A stretch of DNA of 12,726 nucleotides from an uncultured bacterium (GCA_900553845.1 USEW01000037.1:1-12726); one strand, 5' to 3'. Shown: positions 1 to 7,006, numbered from the stretch's first letter. A program made the numbers and translations. The notes: generated by a model from the letters alone, not told the origin.

Positions 1-829
1 CTTGGTTTGCTGCTGATAACATTGCTGTAGTTGATTGTTGTAAGATTTGGTTTTTAATGTAATTTGATGATTCAACAGCCACATCTGTATCTTGAATTGT
101 TGAACGTGCTGCTGATAAGTTTTCAATGTTTACAGTTAATGTGTCAATTGCTGAATTCAAACGGCTTTGATAAGCACCAATATTTGAACGTTGTGTTGAT
201 ATTGTTGATAAAGCTGCTGAAATTTTGGCTAAATATTCTTGGGCATTTTTAATTTGGTCAGCATTTCCACCTGTAAATGCATTTAAATATATATTTTTAT
301 CAACTTTAAGCGTTGTACTTTTTGTATCTTTAAATACATTTTCTATTGTAACTGAATTTTTAGTAGCATCTGAATTAGCACCAATTTGTAGCGTCAAAGA
401 TGTTTTAGTACCATCAAGCAATTTTATTCCGTTAAATTCAGCCACGCTTGCAATACGGTCAATTTCAGCTAAACGAGCATCAACTTCAAGTTTCATAGCG
501 GATAATGATTCAGCTGAATAAACTTCGTTAGCTGCTTGTACGGTTAAATCCCGAATCCGTTGCAAATTATCCTGAATCGTTGTCAAACTTCCTTCAGCTG
601 TTTGCAACAAATTTATACCAATATTTGCATTCTCTTTTGCTTTTTCAGAACCACCAATTTGCGATGTCATTGTTGATGCAACAAATAATCCAGCTGCATC
701 ATCCGCTGCTTTATTGATTTTGTAACCTGTTGATAAACGTTCCATTGCCTGATTCATAGAACTTGTTGCTTTGTTTAAATTCTTTTGTGAATTTAATGCT
801 AACGTGTTTGTTTGTACAACGATACCCAT
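1..829 (-). CDS. fliC: Flagellin, 3' end cut by window edge
   Basis: Filament subunit of the flagellum, exported through the flagellar type III apparatus. The 276 readable residues cover the conserved N-terminal D0/D1 helices, including LSTGYKINKAADDAAGL at about 33-48 and LQRIRDLTVQAAN at 89-101, and the conserved C-terminal helices, including NLSAARSTIQDTDVA at 238-251. The reading ends at ...MLSAANQ, where flagellins normally have only about 10-15 residues left. The variable middle (about 145-190) is very short, so there is no room for large D2/D3 outer domains; this is a minimal flagellin. The ATG at 827-829 follows a GGAG ribosome site (minus strand) at a normal distance. It was missed as an open reading frame only because its stop lies outside the window. 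It stands alone, and I could not find a convincing sigma-28 promoter upstream. The family call is very secure; the paralogue designation is not. Confidence 0.96.
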   Translation of the reverse strand, partial: MGIVVQTNTLALNSQKNLNKATSSMNQAMERLSTGYKINKAADDAAGLFVASTMTSQIGGSEKAKENANIGINLLQTAEGSLTTIQDNLQRIRDLTVQAANEVYSAESLSAMKLEVDARLAEIDRIASVAEFNGIKLLDGTKTSLTLQIGANSDATKNSVTIENVFKDTKSTTLKVDKNIYLNAFTGGNADQIKNAQEYLAKISAALSTISTQRSNIGAYQSRLNSAIDTLTVNIENLSAARSTIQDTDVAVESSNYIKNQILQQSTTAMLSAANQ

Positions 830-1143
830 AGTTTTTCTCCTAATCCTTTAAAATACTACATATCCTTAAAATAAATTATTTTTTATTTAATTTCCTAATC
901 TGTATTTTTATAGTACAATTTTTTTTATCATTTATTAATTGTAAAAAAGTTTAAATTTTCTCATACTTTAGTTTGATCCTTACAAATAAAATATGCTTGG
1001 TTTGTATAAACCAAGCATATTTTTACACGTTCCCTAATCTAATTTGACAAGCATATTATTATTATAAGCTTTTTAATTTTAAAGTAAATTATATAAAAGA
1101 ATAAGAAAACTAATACTAAAATTATAGACTTTTTCTTATTTAA
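830..1143. other. Non-coding gap between flagellin and zinc-ribbon gene
   Basis: About 313 bases without a believable gene. The left half is the flagellin leader: extremely AT-rich, with the ribosome site just before 829 and several weak -10-like words, none paired with a good -35. The right half holds a strong hairpin at 988-1023 and a weaker AT-only inverted repeat at 1100-1109/1131-1140 next to the stop of the minus-strand zinc-ribbon gene. No tRNA-like or riboswitch-like fold was recognised. Confidence 0.7.
988..1023 (-). terminator. Perfect 16-bp hairpin, probable terminator
   Basis: The arms at 988-1003 and 1008-1023 are perfect inverted complements around a 4-base loop (GTAT); the core of one arm is ATATGCTTGGTTT. 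The outer end reads as a T-run on either strand, so it could stop transcription in both directions. It lies 120 bases downstream of the minus-strand zinc-ribbon gene and upstream of the flagellin, so the likeliest role is to insulate the flagellin from read-through. A small regulatory RNA end is possible but has no other support. Confidence 0.6.
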
Positions 1144-1482
1144 CTATTTTTTTATATATTTCATCCAAGTTTCATCTAAGTTTTGAATAAATTTATGTGC
1201 ATCAATAACATCATCATAACTTATTGGTTCAGCTTCAAGCGGCACAAAATTTAATTCCATTTCATCATTTGTATATTTTTGTTTTAAATCAATTGTATTT
1301 ATACCTAAAAATGCTAGTCCAAAAGTTTTTTGACATTTAGGACAGGTAATTTTTAAAACAAACATACCTTCCTCTTCCCGAACTATATTTATTGCATTTT
1401 CATCAAAATCAGTTCTGCAATTTGAACAACACATATTGGAAAATAATTGCCTAAGTTTAATTTTATCAATACTCATATCCAC
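1144..1482 (-). CDS. Small zinc-ribbon-like protein of unknown function
   Basis: A 112-residue soluble protein. It has two cysteine pairs, CCSNC at 18-22 and CPKC at 47-50, spaced like a zinc ribbon, with a beta-rich stretch between them (about 32-46). The C-terminal third is acidic then helical (SYDDVIDAHKFIQNLDETW at about 88-106), a pattern that looks conserved, but I cannot attach a named family or function. No membrane segment or signal peptide. Start choice is open: the ATG at 1482 has only a weak GAG upstream, and a second in-frame ATG two codons later is equally possible. A good promoter, TTGAAA-17-TAAAAT, lies upstream at 1539-1511, which supports a real monocistronic gene. It diverges from the small membrane peptide gene at 1589. 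Metal binding is inferred from the cysteines; DNA or RNA binding would be a guess. Confidence 0.75.
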   Translation of the reverse strand: MDMSIDKIKLRQLFSNMCCSNCRTDFDENAINIVREEEGMFVLKITCPKCQKTFGLAFLGINTIDLKQKYTNDEMELNFVPLEAEPISYDDVIDAHKFIQNLDETWMKYIKK

Positions 1483-1510
1483 ATATACTCTTTTTTACTG
1501 TTTATTTTAT

Positions 1511-1539
1511 ATTTTAACTTATTAACTTACCTGTTTCAA
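1511..1539 (-). promoter_or_regulatory. Promoter for the zinc-ribbon gene
   Basis: On the minus strand, TTGAAA (1539-1534) and TAAAAT (1516-1511) are separated by exactly 17 bases, each one or two changes from the sigma-70 consensus. The expected start of transcription lies about 20 bases before the ATG at 1482. In an AT-rich genome such matches also arise by chance, so confidence is moderate. Confidence 0.5.
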
Positions 1540-1588
1540 ACTCTTTAATTTAGGGAATATTATAATTATAAAAGGAGGTTTTGTAACT

Positions 1589-1684
1589 ATGGGATTAATT
1601 AATTTAATTATTTTTGCACTAATTTTTTACATTATATTTTTTGCTGTTCCGTCTCAAATAAAAAGTCCGATTCTTCATAATTGA
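1589..1684 (+). CDS. 31-residue single-span membrane peptide
   Basis: A short open frame, from MGLINLII to SPILHN then TGA. About residues 3-20 are almost entirely hydrophobic (Leu, Ile, Phe, Ala, Val), enough for one membrane helix, followed by a short polar tail with one lysine and one histidine. The support for translation is the ribosome site: AAAGGAGGT at 1571-1579 is nearly a full complement of the 16S tail and sits about 9 bases before the ATG, better than the site of any larger gene in this window. A possible terminator hairpin follows at 1704-1730. It diverges from the zinc-ribbon gene. No family is recognised; membrane-bound small regulator, toxin-like peptide or subunit of a larger complex are all open. 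No antisense RNA or antitoxin could be seen next to it. Confidence 0.6.
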   Translation: MGLINLIIFALIFYIIFFAVPSQIKSPILHN

Positions 1685-1703
1685 TAGTTAACAAGTCTTT
1701 AAT

Positions 1704-1730
1704 AAAAAAGTCGATAAAGTTACTTTTTTG
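1704..1730 (+). terminator. Weak hairpin after the small peptide gene
   Basis: AAAAAAGT at 1704-1711 and ACTTTTTT at 1722-1729 pair around a 10-base loop, giving an 8-bp AT-rich stem whose right arm ends in six T. It lies 20 bases after the stop of the 31-residue peptide gene, where a terminator is expected. The stem is weak because it contains one G-C pair. Confidence 0.35.
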
Positions 1731-1805
1731 TTCCGGTTAATATGTAAGTTATTAACTTTTATTAAGTATGCAAATTCTCATTCCCATTTTCAACTCACAC
1801 AAGAC

Positions 1806-1822
1806 ATTTTTGAGCCAAAAAT
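1806..1822 (-). terminator. Short hairpin after the SEC-C gene
   Basis: ATTTTTG and CAAAAAT form a perfect 7-bp stem around a 3-base loop, about 27 bases downstream of the minus-strand stop at 1849. The stem is AT-rich and the following T-run is short, so termination here is possible but not strongly supported. Confidence 0.3.
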
Positions 1823-1848
1823 CGTAATGCTTAAATTTGTCTTTTTTT

Positions 1849-3168
1849 TTATACAGTTAATTTTAAACAACAATTTTTATATTTTTTTCCACTACCGCAA
1901 GGACACATATCATTTCGACCAACTTCTTTATTTATAGATTGTAATTTTATCTTTTTAGCTTCTGCCATTTGATTTTTTTCAATACAATTTAATACTTCAT
2001 TAAATGCAGAAGAGGCATACAGGATTGAAGTTGGTGAAAATATTTTTTTACCAAGTTGTTTTTTATAATATTTTTCTAAAAATTCCTCAAATGTGTAATT
2101 TGTATTTAATATTTCATTAATACGATTAAGGAAAGTATTGGGATATTTTTCATTTAAATTTTCAAATAAACGATAGGAAATTTTATCATTTTCTAAAAAT
2201 GATGAAATACATTCTTTTGTTTTATCATTTTTTTCATAACTTTCTTCTTCAAAAACTCGACAAAATGTACCCCAAAAAGGAATTGCATAAAAACCTGAAT
2301 ATTTGTCAAAAATTATACCTACATCATATGAATTTTTACTGCTTTTAAAACCATTCATTGAATTTTCAATAAAATTATTATATTCAATATTAAAAGAATC
2401 TATTTTATAAAATTCTTTCCTTTCAGGTTTCACATCCAAAAGTTTTTGCAAGTTATCATTATCAAAATCTTTTTCATCGTGTTCATAATTATTAAAAATT
2501 TCAATAATATCATCAGCAACCTTGTTACTTGTTATAATGGTATCCTTTTTAAACAGCTTTAAAAACTTACTATACATTTTTGAAATAGATTTTTCAATGA
2601 CTTTTTGCTTATCCTTATTATCTATATATGCACTTTGGGGATTTTCCATTATTTTTGAAACAGCATATTTATAACAGGCTTCTTTTTGGCTTGCATTTAT
2701 AGCATCTGATAATTCAATTAGATAATAGTCATTTTCAAATTCAATAATGCGGGCAATGACATAATCACCGCTTCCAATTTGACGAAAATGTGTCATTTTT
2801 ACCATTGAAATGACAAAATATGTTTTTTCATTGACCAAATTATAAAGTTCAAATCCGTTTTTTGCAACTTTCTTTACTTCAAAAATAGTGTTTTGAAAAT
2901 TTTGAAACGAAGTTAATATTTTTTTTCTGATTCTTGATAACTTATCTTTATTTTCAATATAAATAGAAATTACATCCTCTTTTCCCTGTTTCAATTTTCG
3001 TTCAAAAATATAAGGTATTGATACTGATTTAGCTTTATTTTCATTATTAACAGCTAAAGTTCTTTTGTATTCTTCCCAATCTTCTTTTATATCTTCATTT
3101 TTATTAATGAACTCATAAAGTTCATTTATTTGACTTCCTATATTTTCAATTTTATCAATTATTGACAT
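1849..3168 (-). CDS. Protein of unknown function with C-terminal SEC-C zinc motif
   Basis: A 439-residue soluble protein. The last 25 residues carry the SEC-C motif, with C422-x-C424 and C433-C434 in CPCGSGKKYKNCC, the metal-binding tail also found at the end of SecA and on many unrelated proteins. The rest is not recognised: residues 1-100 look helical and charged, about 95-160 look beta-rich (a small barrel is possible), and 160-400 are mixed helix. No transmembrane segment or signal peptide. The start is set at 3168 because a TTGGAG ribosome site lies 6 bases before it; the frame stays open to 3228, but those extra 20 codons overlap the likely promoter and have no ribosome site. It diverges from pilT. 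The SEC-C tail suggests contact with ribosomes, SecB-like partners or nucleic acid, but a specific role would be a guess. Confidence 0.8.
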   Translation of the reverse strand: MSIIDKIENIGSQINELYEFINKNEDIKEDWEEYKRTLAVNNENKAKSVSIPYIFERKLKQGKEDVISIYIENKDKLSRIRKKILTSFQNFQNTIFEVKKVAKNGFELYNLVNEKTYFVISMVKMTHFRQIGSGDYVIARIIEFENDYYLIELSDAINASQKEACYKYAVSKIMENPQSAYIDNKDKQKVIEKSISKMYSKFLKLFKKDTIITSNKVADDIIEIFNNYEHDEKDFDNDNLQKLLDVKPERKEFYKIDSFNIEYNNFIENSMNGFKSSKNSYDVGIIFDKYSGFYAIPFWGTFCRVFEEESYEKNDKTKECISSFLENDKISYRLFENLNEKYPNTFLNRINEILNTNYTFEEFLEKYYKKQLGKKIFSPTSILYASSAFNEVLNCIEKNQMAEAKKIKLQSINKEVGRNDMCPCGSGKKYKNCCLKLTV

Positions 3169-3199
3169 TAAAAACTCCAAATTAAATTTATTTATAAAT

Positions 3200-3228
3200 A
3201 GAATATAAAAATGGATTAAAAACTTCAA
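3200..3228 (-). promoter_or_regulatory. Promoter for the SEC-C gene
   Basis: On the minus strand TTGAAG (3228-3223) and TATTCT (3205-3200) are separated by 17 bases. The predicted transcript would start near 3193, leaving a short leader with the TTGGAG ribosome site before the ATG at 3168. This also argues against the longer in-frame start at 3228. Confidence 0.45.
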
Positions 3229-3292
3229 TAGTCCACTTTGATGACATTTTATTTATTTTATTATATTATAAATTTAAAAAATACTAAAAAAA

Positions 3293-3321
3293 TTTACATT
3301 TTTACAAAAATATTGTATACT
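3293..3321 (+). promoter_or_regulatory. Promoter of the pilT-recO-deoC operon
   Basis: TTTACA (3293-3298) and TATACT (3316-3321) lie 17 bases apart, a good sigma-70-type match, with transcription expected at about 3328. A GGGGA ribosome site follows at 3337-3341. A second TTTACA at 3301 is too close to the -10 to be used with it. Confidence 0.55.
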
Positions 3322-3347
3322 TATTAATATATTTACGGGGAATAAAA

Positions 3348-4424
3348 GTGGAAATAAATGAAATTTTAGAAGAAGCTATCAAAAATAACGCCTCTGATAT
3401 TCATTTGCAAGTTGGATTACCTGTTTTCTATAGAATAGCTGGCGCAATGAAAAGAATAAATGAGGATTATATTTTAAGTGATGCAACAATCATGAATATA
3501 ATAAGTGAGATTATTCCACCTGAATCAAAAGATGTATGTCAAATCTTTAAAGAATTTGATTTTTCATATGAATGGAAAGGGAAAGCCAGATTTCGTGTTA
3601 ATGCAAGCAAACAGTTTGGTAATTTTTCACTTGTATTTCGCGTTGTTTCCTCAAAAATTCCAACTATTGAAGAATTAAAATTACCCAAATTGATAAACCG
3701 ATTATCTACGATAAAAACAGGCTTAATTTTGATAACAGGTCCTACAGGATGCGGAAAAAGTTCAACTTTAGCTGCAGTTCTGGGGAAAATTAATAGTGAA
3801 GAAGAAAAACATATTATAACTATTGAAGATCCAATTGAATATGTACATAAAAGTAATAAATGTTTAATAACACAACGTCAGGTTGGATTTGATACCGAAT
3901 CATATGCAAACGGATTAAAATATGCATTAAGACAAGACCCTGACATAATCCTAATTGGTGAAATTCGTGATAAAGAAACTATGGATATTGCCTTTATGGC
4001 TGCTCAAACCGGTCACTTAGTGCTTGCATCTTTACATACAACCGATGCTAATCATACAATTAATAGAATCTTATCATTTTATAGCCCGTCCGAATATGAA
4101 AAAATTCGTGAGCAAATTGCTGAAACACTTCGGGTTACTGTTGCTCAACAACTTGTAAAGATTCAAAATTCCCCTAATAATGATAGATTGCCAGTTTGTG
4201 AAATATTATTTGTCACACCAACTGTTGCTGATTTTATTGTCAAAAATGATACCCAAGAAATATATAATCTTATTAATCAGGGTTCATTTGGCGAAATGCT
4301 TTCATTTAATACGTCTTTAGTTTATTTAATTAAAAATAATATTATATCAACTGAAGAAGCATTGAAGGTGACAAATGACAAAATTCAATTAAATCAAATG
4401 CTTCGAGGTGACATAAAATTTTAG
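3348..4424 (+). CDS. pilT: PilT-family twitching motility ATPase
   Basis: Hexameric cytoplasmic ATPase of the type IV pilus family; PilT drives pilus retraction. The 358 residues match the family length. Seen in order: N-terminal PAS-like domain (1-100, with ASDIHL at 15-20), Walker A GPTGCGKSST at 131-140, Asp box IITIEDPIEY at 156-165, Walker B DPDIILIGEIRD at 197-208, and His box TGHLVLASLHTTDA at 221-234. The PilT C-terminal AIRNLIRE motif is only loosely kept (IYNLINQG at 305-312), so PilU or another PilT-like retraction ATPase is possible. The start is GTG at 3348, 6 bases after a GGGGA ribosome site. It is first in an operon; recO begins on the base after its TAG stop. No pilin or other pilus gene is in the window. 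Confidence 0.93.
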   Translation: MEINEILEEAIKNNASDIHLQVGLPVFYRIAGAMKRINEDYILSDATIMNIISEIIPPESKDVCQIFKEFDFSYEWKGKARFRVNASKQFGNFSLVFRVVSSKIPTIEELKLPKLINRLSTIKTGLILITGPTGCGKSSTLAAVLGKINSEEEKHIITIEDPIEYVHKSNKCLITQRQVGFDTESYANGLKYALRQDPDIILIGEIRDKETMDIAFMAAQTGHLVLASLHTTDANHTINRILSFYSPSEYEKIREQIAETLRVTVAQQLVKIQNSPNNDRLPVCEILFVTPTVADFIVKNDTQEIYNLINQGSFGEMLSFNTSLVYLIKNNIISTEEALKVTNDKIQLNQMLRGDIKF

Positions 4425-5210
4425 ATGCCTTATAGTATACACACTAAAGAATACATTCAGGATGCTATTAATTTAAAAACATACCCATTAAATGATAATG
4501 ATAAAATTTTGCTTGCATACTCAAAAGAAACGGGTTTAGTTCGGCTTGTTGCAAAAGGTGTAAAAAAAACAAAAAGTAAACTTGCTTCTTATGTTGAGTC
4601 ACTTGTAGCCAATAAATTATTTTGTAAGTCAGGTCGTTCTCTTGATATAATAAGTTCCGCCTCAAGTCTTAATACCTTTAAAAACATTCGGAACGATATT
4701 GTTAAACTTATATTTTCAATGTATTTATCAGAAATTGTCATAAATTTTGGAGTTGAAAAAGATCCAAATTCATTACAAATTTATAACTTACTTTTTAACG
4801 CTTTAAAACAAATTGCAAATACTAACTTCAAACTTGATTTTTTGCTTGTTACTTTAAGATTCCAACTAAAAATGATGAAAATATCAGGCTTTGATTTAGA
4901 TTTTTATTTTTGTGTTGATTGCGGCAAACCTATTGATGATATGAATAACGCATATTATTCATACAATCAGCATGGAATGATTTGTAGTAAATGCAAAATG
5001 TCTAATTTGTCAAAAACTATGCTCATAAATAAAAAAATAATTGAATTTTTGAACACTCTTAAAAAATCAGACTTTAACGAAAATACTTATTATGATAAAA
5101 TGGCTAGTGAAAAAATATGTAAAAACTGCTTTTTGTTTTTATATAAATATATTGAATTTCATTCAAATAAAAAGTTTAAAACAATTCAAACACTAGAGGA
5201 GATTTTATAA
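4425..5210 (+). CDS. recO: DNA repair protein RecO
   Basis: RecO works with RecR (and RecF) to load RecA on SSB-coated single-stranded DNA during gap repair. The 261 residues fit the family. The N-terminal OB-fold (about 1-80) includes the typical TGLVRLVAKGVKKTKSKL stretch at 36-53. A helical domain follows, with a zinc knuckle made by CVDC at 163-166 and CSKC at 187-190. An extra CKNC pair at 232-235 near the C-terminus is seen and its role is unknown. The ATG directly follows the pilT stop. The only ribosome-site candidate, GAGGTG at 4405-4410, is 14 bases away, so translation probably depends on coupling to pilT. The sequence is diverged; the call rests on fold pattern, cysteine pairs and length. 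Confidence 0.87.
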   Translation: MPYSIHTKEYIQDAINLKTYPLNDNDKILLAYSKETGLVRLVAKGVKKTKSKLASYVESLVANKLFCKSGRSLDIISSASSLNTFKNIRNDIVKLIFSMYLSEIVINFGVEKDPNSLQIYNLLFNALKQIANTNFKLDFLLVTLRFQLKMMKISGFDLDFYFCVDCGKPIDDMNNAYYSYNQHGMICSKCKMSNLSKTMLINKKIIEFLNTLKKSDFNENTYYDKMASEKICKNCFLFLYKYIEFHSNKKFKTIQTLEEIL

Positions 5211-5857
5211 TGAGCTTAAACCGCTATATTGAACATACTATTTTAAAGGCAAAGGCTAGATTTTCTGATATTGATATTATCATCAATGAAGCTGTTGAAA
5301 ACAATTTTTTGGGCATTTGTATTCCACCTTGCTATATAAAATATGCAAAAGGAAAGATTCAAAATAAAAATATAAAACTTGTAACAGTTATTGGTTTTCC
5401 TTTAGGAGCAAATGATAGCGATGTTAAAGCATTTGAAGCAAAAAAAGCAATTGAAGATGGTACAGATGAAGTTGATATGGTAATAAATATTGGTTTTGCA
5501 CGTTCTCACAAATGGGATTTAATTGAAAATGACATAAAAAAAGTTCGTGAAGCAAGTTTTAATAAAGTTTTGAAGGTTATTTTGGAAACGGATTATTTAA
5601 ATGATGATGAGATAAAAAAAACTTGTGAAATATGCATTAAACAAAAAGTTGACTATGTTAAAACATCAACTGGATTTGCTAAAAACGGTTTAGGAGCAAC
5701 CGTTGAAAAAATAAAATTATTATCAAATCTTGTAAAACCATATGGCTTAAAAGTTAAAGCCTCAGGCGGCATAAAAACAAAAGAAGATGCACTATCTCTT
5801 ATTGAAGCAGGCGCTGACACTTTGGGAACTTCTTCCGGCTGTGAAATTATAAAATAG
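5210..5857 (+). CDS. deoC: Deoxyribose-phosphate aldolase
   Basis: Class I aldolase that splits 2-deoxyribose-5-phosphate into glyceraldehyde-3-phosphate and acetaldehyde, in nucleoside breakdown. The 215 residues match the short bacterial form. Seen: IEHTIL at 7-12, TVIGFPLG at 59-66, EVDMVINIG at 87-95 with the conserved D89, the Schiff-base lysine K151 in VKTSTGF, and the proton-relay lysine K183 in KASGGIK. All catalytic residues are present. The ATG overlaps the recO stop by one base (TAATG), and a GAGGAG ribosome site at 5197-5202 sits inside recO, so the two are co-translated. No other nucleoside-catabolism gene (deoA, deoB, deoD) or regulator is in the window, so deoC is separated from its usual pathway partners here. 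Confidence 0.96.
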   Translation: MSLNRYIEHTILKAKARFSDIDIIINEAVENNFLGICIPPCYIKYAKGKIQNKNIKLVTVIGFPLGANDSDVKAFEAKKAIEDGTDEVDMVINIGFARSHKWDLIENDIKKVREASFNKVLKVILETDYLNDDEIKKTCEICIKQKVDYVKTSTGFAKNGLGATVEKIKLLSNLVKPYGLKVKASGGIKTKEDALSLIEAGADTLGTSSGCEIIK

Positions 5858-5870
5858 AAAAATTTTAAAT

Positions 5871-6482
5871 ATGGAAATAATCAAATTTAATGAAACACAA
5901 TATAATAAAACCCTTTTAATTTTAGGGGTTTTTCATGGTGACGAACAAGATGGTGAGTTTTTAATTCGCAAATATATTTCTTTAAATCCTAAAATAATAA
6001 AAAATAGAATTATCTTTATTCCGGTTGTAAATGAAACAGGGAAGGCTAAAAATACACGTGTCAATAAAAACGGTGTTGATTTAAACCGTAATTTTCCAAC
6101 AAAAAACTGGGAATTGTCAAAAATAAAAGATGACTATTATGGAGGAGAATATAAAGGAAGTGAACAGGAGACTCAAAGCTTAATAAAGATAATAGAGCAA
6201 TACAAGCCGGATTGCATTCTTTCGCTTCATCAACCATATCGTTGCGTCAATTTTGACGGACCATATAAAGAGACATTAAAAATAGCGCAAAAAATATCAC
6301 AAATTAACGGTTATAAAATCGAGGAAAATATAGGCTATCCAACACCAGGAAGTTTCGGTACATATTGTGGGATTGAATTGGAAATACCTACAATAACACT
6401 TGAGTTACCAAAAAATGAAGACAAAAATACTTTATGGAACGAAAATAAAGATATTTTTGAATTTTTTGCAAATGAATATTAA
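5871..6482 (+). CDS. M14-family zinc carboxypeptidase, MpaA-like
   Basis: A 203-residue compact metallopeptidase of the M14 fold. Zinc ligands are visible as H22 and E25 (HGDE at 22-25) and H120 (SLHQPY); the substrate-binding arginine is in DLNRNFP at 70-76; the catalytic glutamate is E178 in TLELP. The best-known short bacterial relatives, such as MpaA, remove diaminopimelate from murein tripeptides; succinylglutamate desuccinylase-like enzymes share the same core, so the substrate is not certain. No signal peptide is seen, which points to a cytoplasmic enzyme and fits peptidoglycan recycling. It follows deoC by 13 bases and has no clear ribosome site, so it may rely on coupling. It ends the operon before the hairpin at 6491-6550. 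Confidence 0.82.
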   Translation: MEIIKFNETQYNKTLLILGVFHGDEQDGEFLIRKYISLNPKIIKNRIIFIPVVNETGKAKNTRVNKNGVDLNRNFPTKNWELSKIKDDYYGGEYKGSEQETQSLIKIIEQYKPDCILSLHQPYRCVNFDGPYKETLKIAQKISQINGYKIEENIGYPTPGSFGTYCGIELEIPTITLELPKNEDKNTLWNENKDIFEFFANEY

Positions 6483-6490
6483 TTTGTCTT

Positions 6491-6560
6491 AGGCGGCGCA
6501 GCCGACAGTTTTTCAATTTAAATATCGCAAATTTGTCGGCTGCGCCGCCTTTGTTTTTTT
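6491..6560 (+). terminator. GC-rich 17-bp hairpin, operon terminator
   Basis: AGGCGGCGCAGCCGACA at 6491-6507 pairs perfectly with 6534-6550 around a 26-base AT-rich loop, which can itself form a small inner stem (AATTT/AAATT). The right arm is followed by TTTGTTTTTTT, so on the plus strand this is a strong intrinsic terminator for the pilT-recO-deoC-M14 operon. The T-tract reaches base 6560, which is part of the minus-strand dut stop codon. Its G+C content contrasts sharply with everything around it. Confidence 0.85.
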
Positions 6561-7006
6561 CAAATTACCCCGGTTGAGCCAAACCCGCCCGAGCTTCTAA
6601 CTGTTTCGTTCAATTCCTCAACAACAATAATTTTAGGAACCTCAACTTTATTAATAACCATCTGGCATATACGTTCGTATGGCTTGATGGCATAAGGTTC
6701 ATTTGATAGATTAACAAGCGGCACAAGAATTTCACCCCGATAATCTGAATCAATTGTACCAACTGCATTAATTAAGGTTATGCCATGTTTTAAACTTAAA
6801 CCAGAACGCGGTCTTATTTGCGCTTCATAACCACTTGGAAGCTCAATTGACAACCCGGTTGGTATAAGTTTACGTTCAAGCGGTTTTATAATTACCTCTT
6901 TTTCCAATAGTGCACATAAATCACAACCCGCAGCACCTTGAGTTTTAAACTCTGGAACTTTAGCATTTACATTAAGTTTCTTTATTTTTAACTCTACACT
7001 TTTCAT
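6560..7006 (-). CDS. dut: dUTP diphosphatase (dUTPase)
   Basis: Trimeric enzyme that hydrolyses dUTP to dUMP and pyrophosphate, keeping uracil out of DNA and supplying the dTMP precursor. At 148 residues it is full length, with all five family motifs: AGCDLCA at 26-32, RPRSGLSLK at 65-73, NAVGTIDSDYRGEI at 80-93 with the catalytic aspartate and sugar-stacking tyrosine, ERICQMVI at 111-118, and the glycine-rich RSSGGFGSTG at 137-146 that closes over the substrate. The ATG at 7006 has no ribosome site; the bases before it are pure AT with -10-like words, so the message may be leaderless or have a very short leader. It is convergent with the M14 operon and shares the terminator's T-tract with its stop codon. 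Confidence 0.97.
   Translation of the reverse strand: MKSVELKIKKLNVNAKVPEFKTQGAAGCDLCALLEKEVIIKPLERKLIPTGLSIELPSGYEAQIRPRSGLSLKHGITLINAVGTIDSDYRGEILVPLVNLSNEPYAIKPYERICQMVINKVEVPKIIVVEELNETVRSSGGFGSTGVI

Noticed and set aside
225..521. Plus-strand open frames over the flagellin region (64-252 and 225-521)
   Set aside because: They lie antisense to a clearly conserved flagellin and show no family features or ribosome sites.
924..960. Possible sigma-28 promoter for flagellin (TAAA ... ATGATAA on the minus strand)
   Set aside because: The spacing is two bases too long and the GCC part of the consensus is missing.
1558..1566. TATAAT just upstream of the 31-residue peptide gene
   Set aside because: It would start transcription inside the ribosome site, and there is no -35 at 17 bases, so it is unlikely to drive this gene.
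1728..1937. 69-codon plus-strand frame after the small membrane peptide
   Set aside because: It runs into the SEC-C gene on the opposite strand, including its conserved cysteine motif, and lacks a ribosome site.
4468..4665. 65-codon minus-strand frame inside recO
   Set aside because: Antisense to the conserved RecO OB-fold; no independent support.
5907..5933. Terminator-like hairpin AAAACCC...GGGTTTT near the start of the M14 gene
   Set aside because: It encodes the conserved stretch just before the HGDE zinc motif, and the stem is only 7 bp, so it is more likely chance in coding sequence than attenuation.
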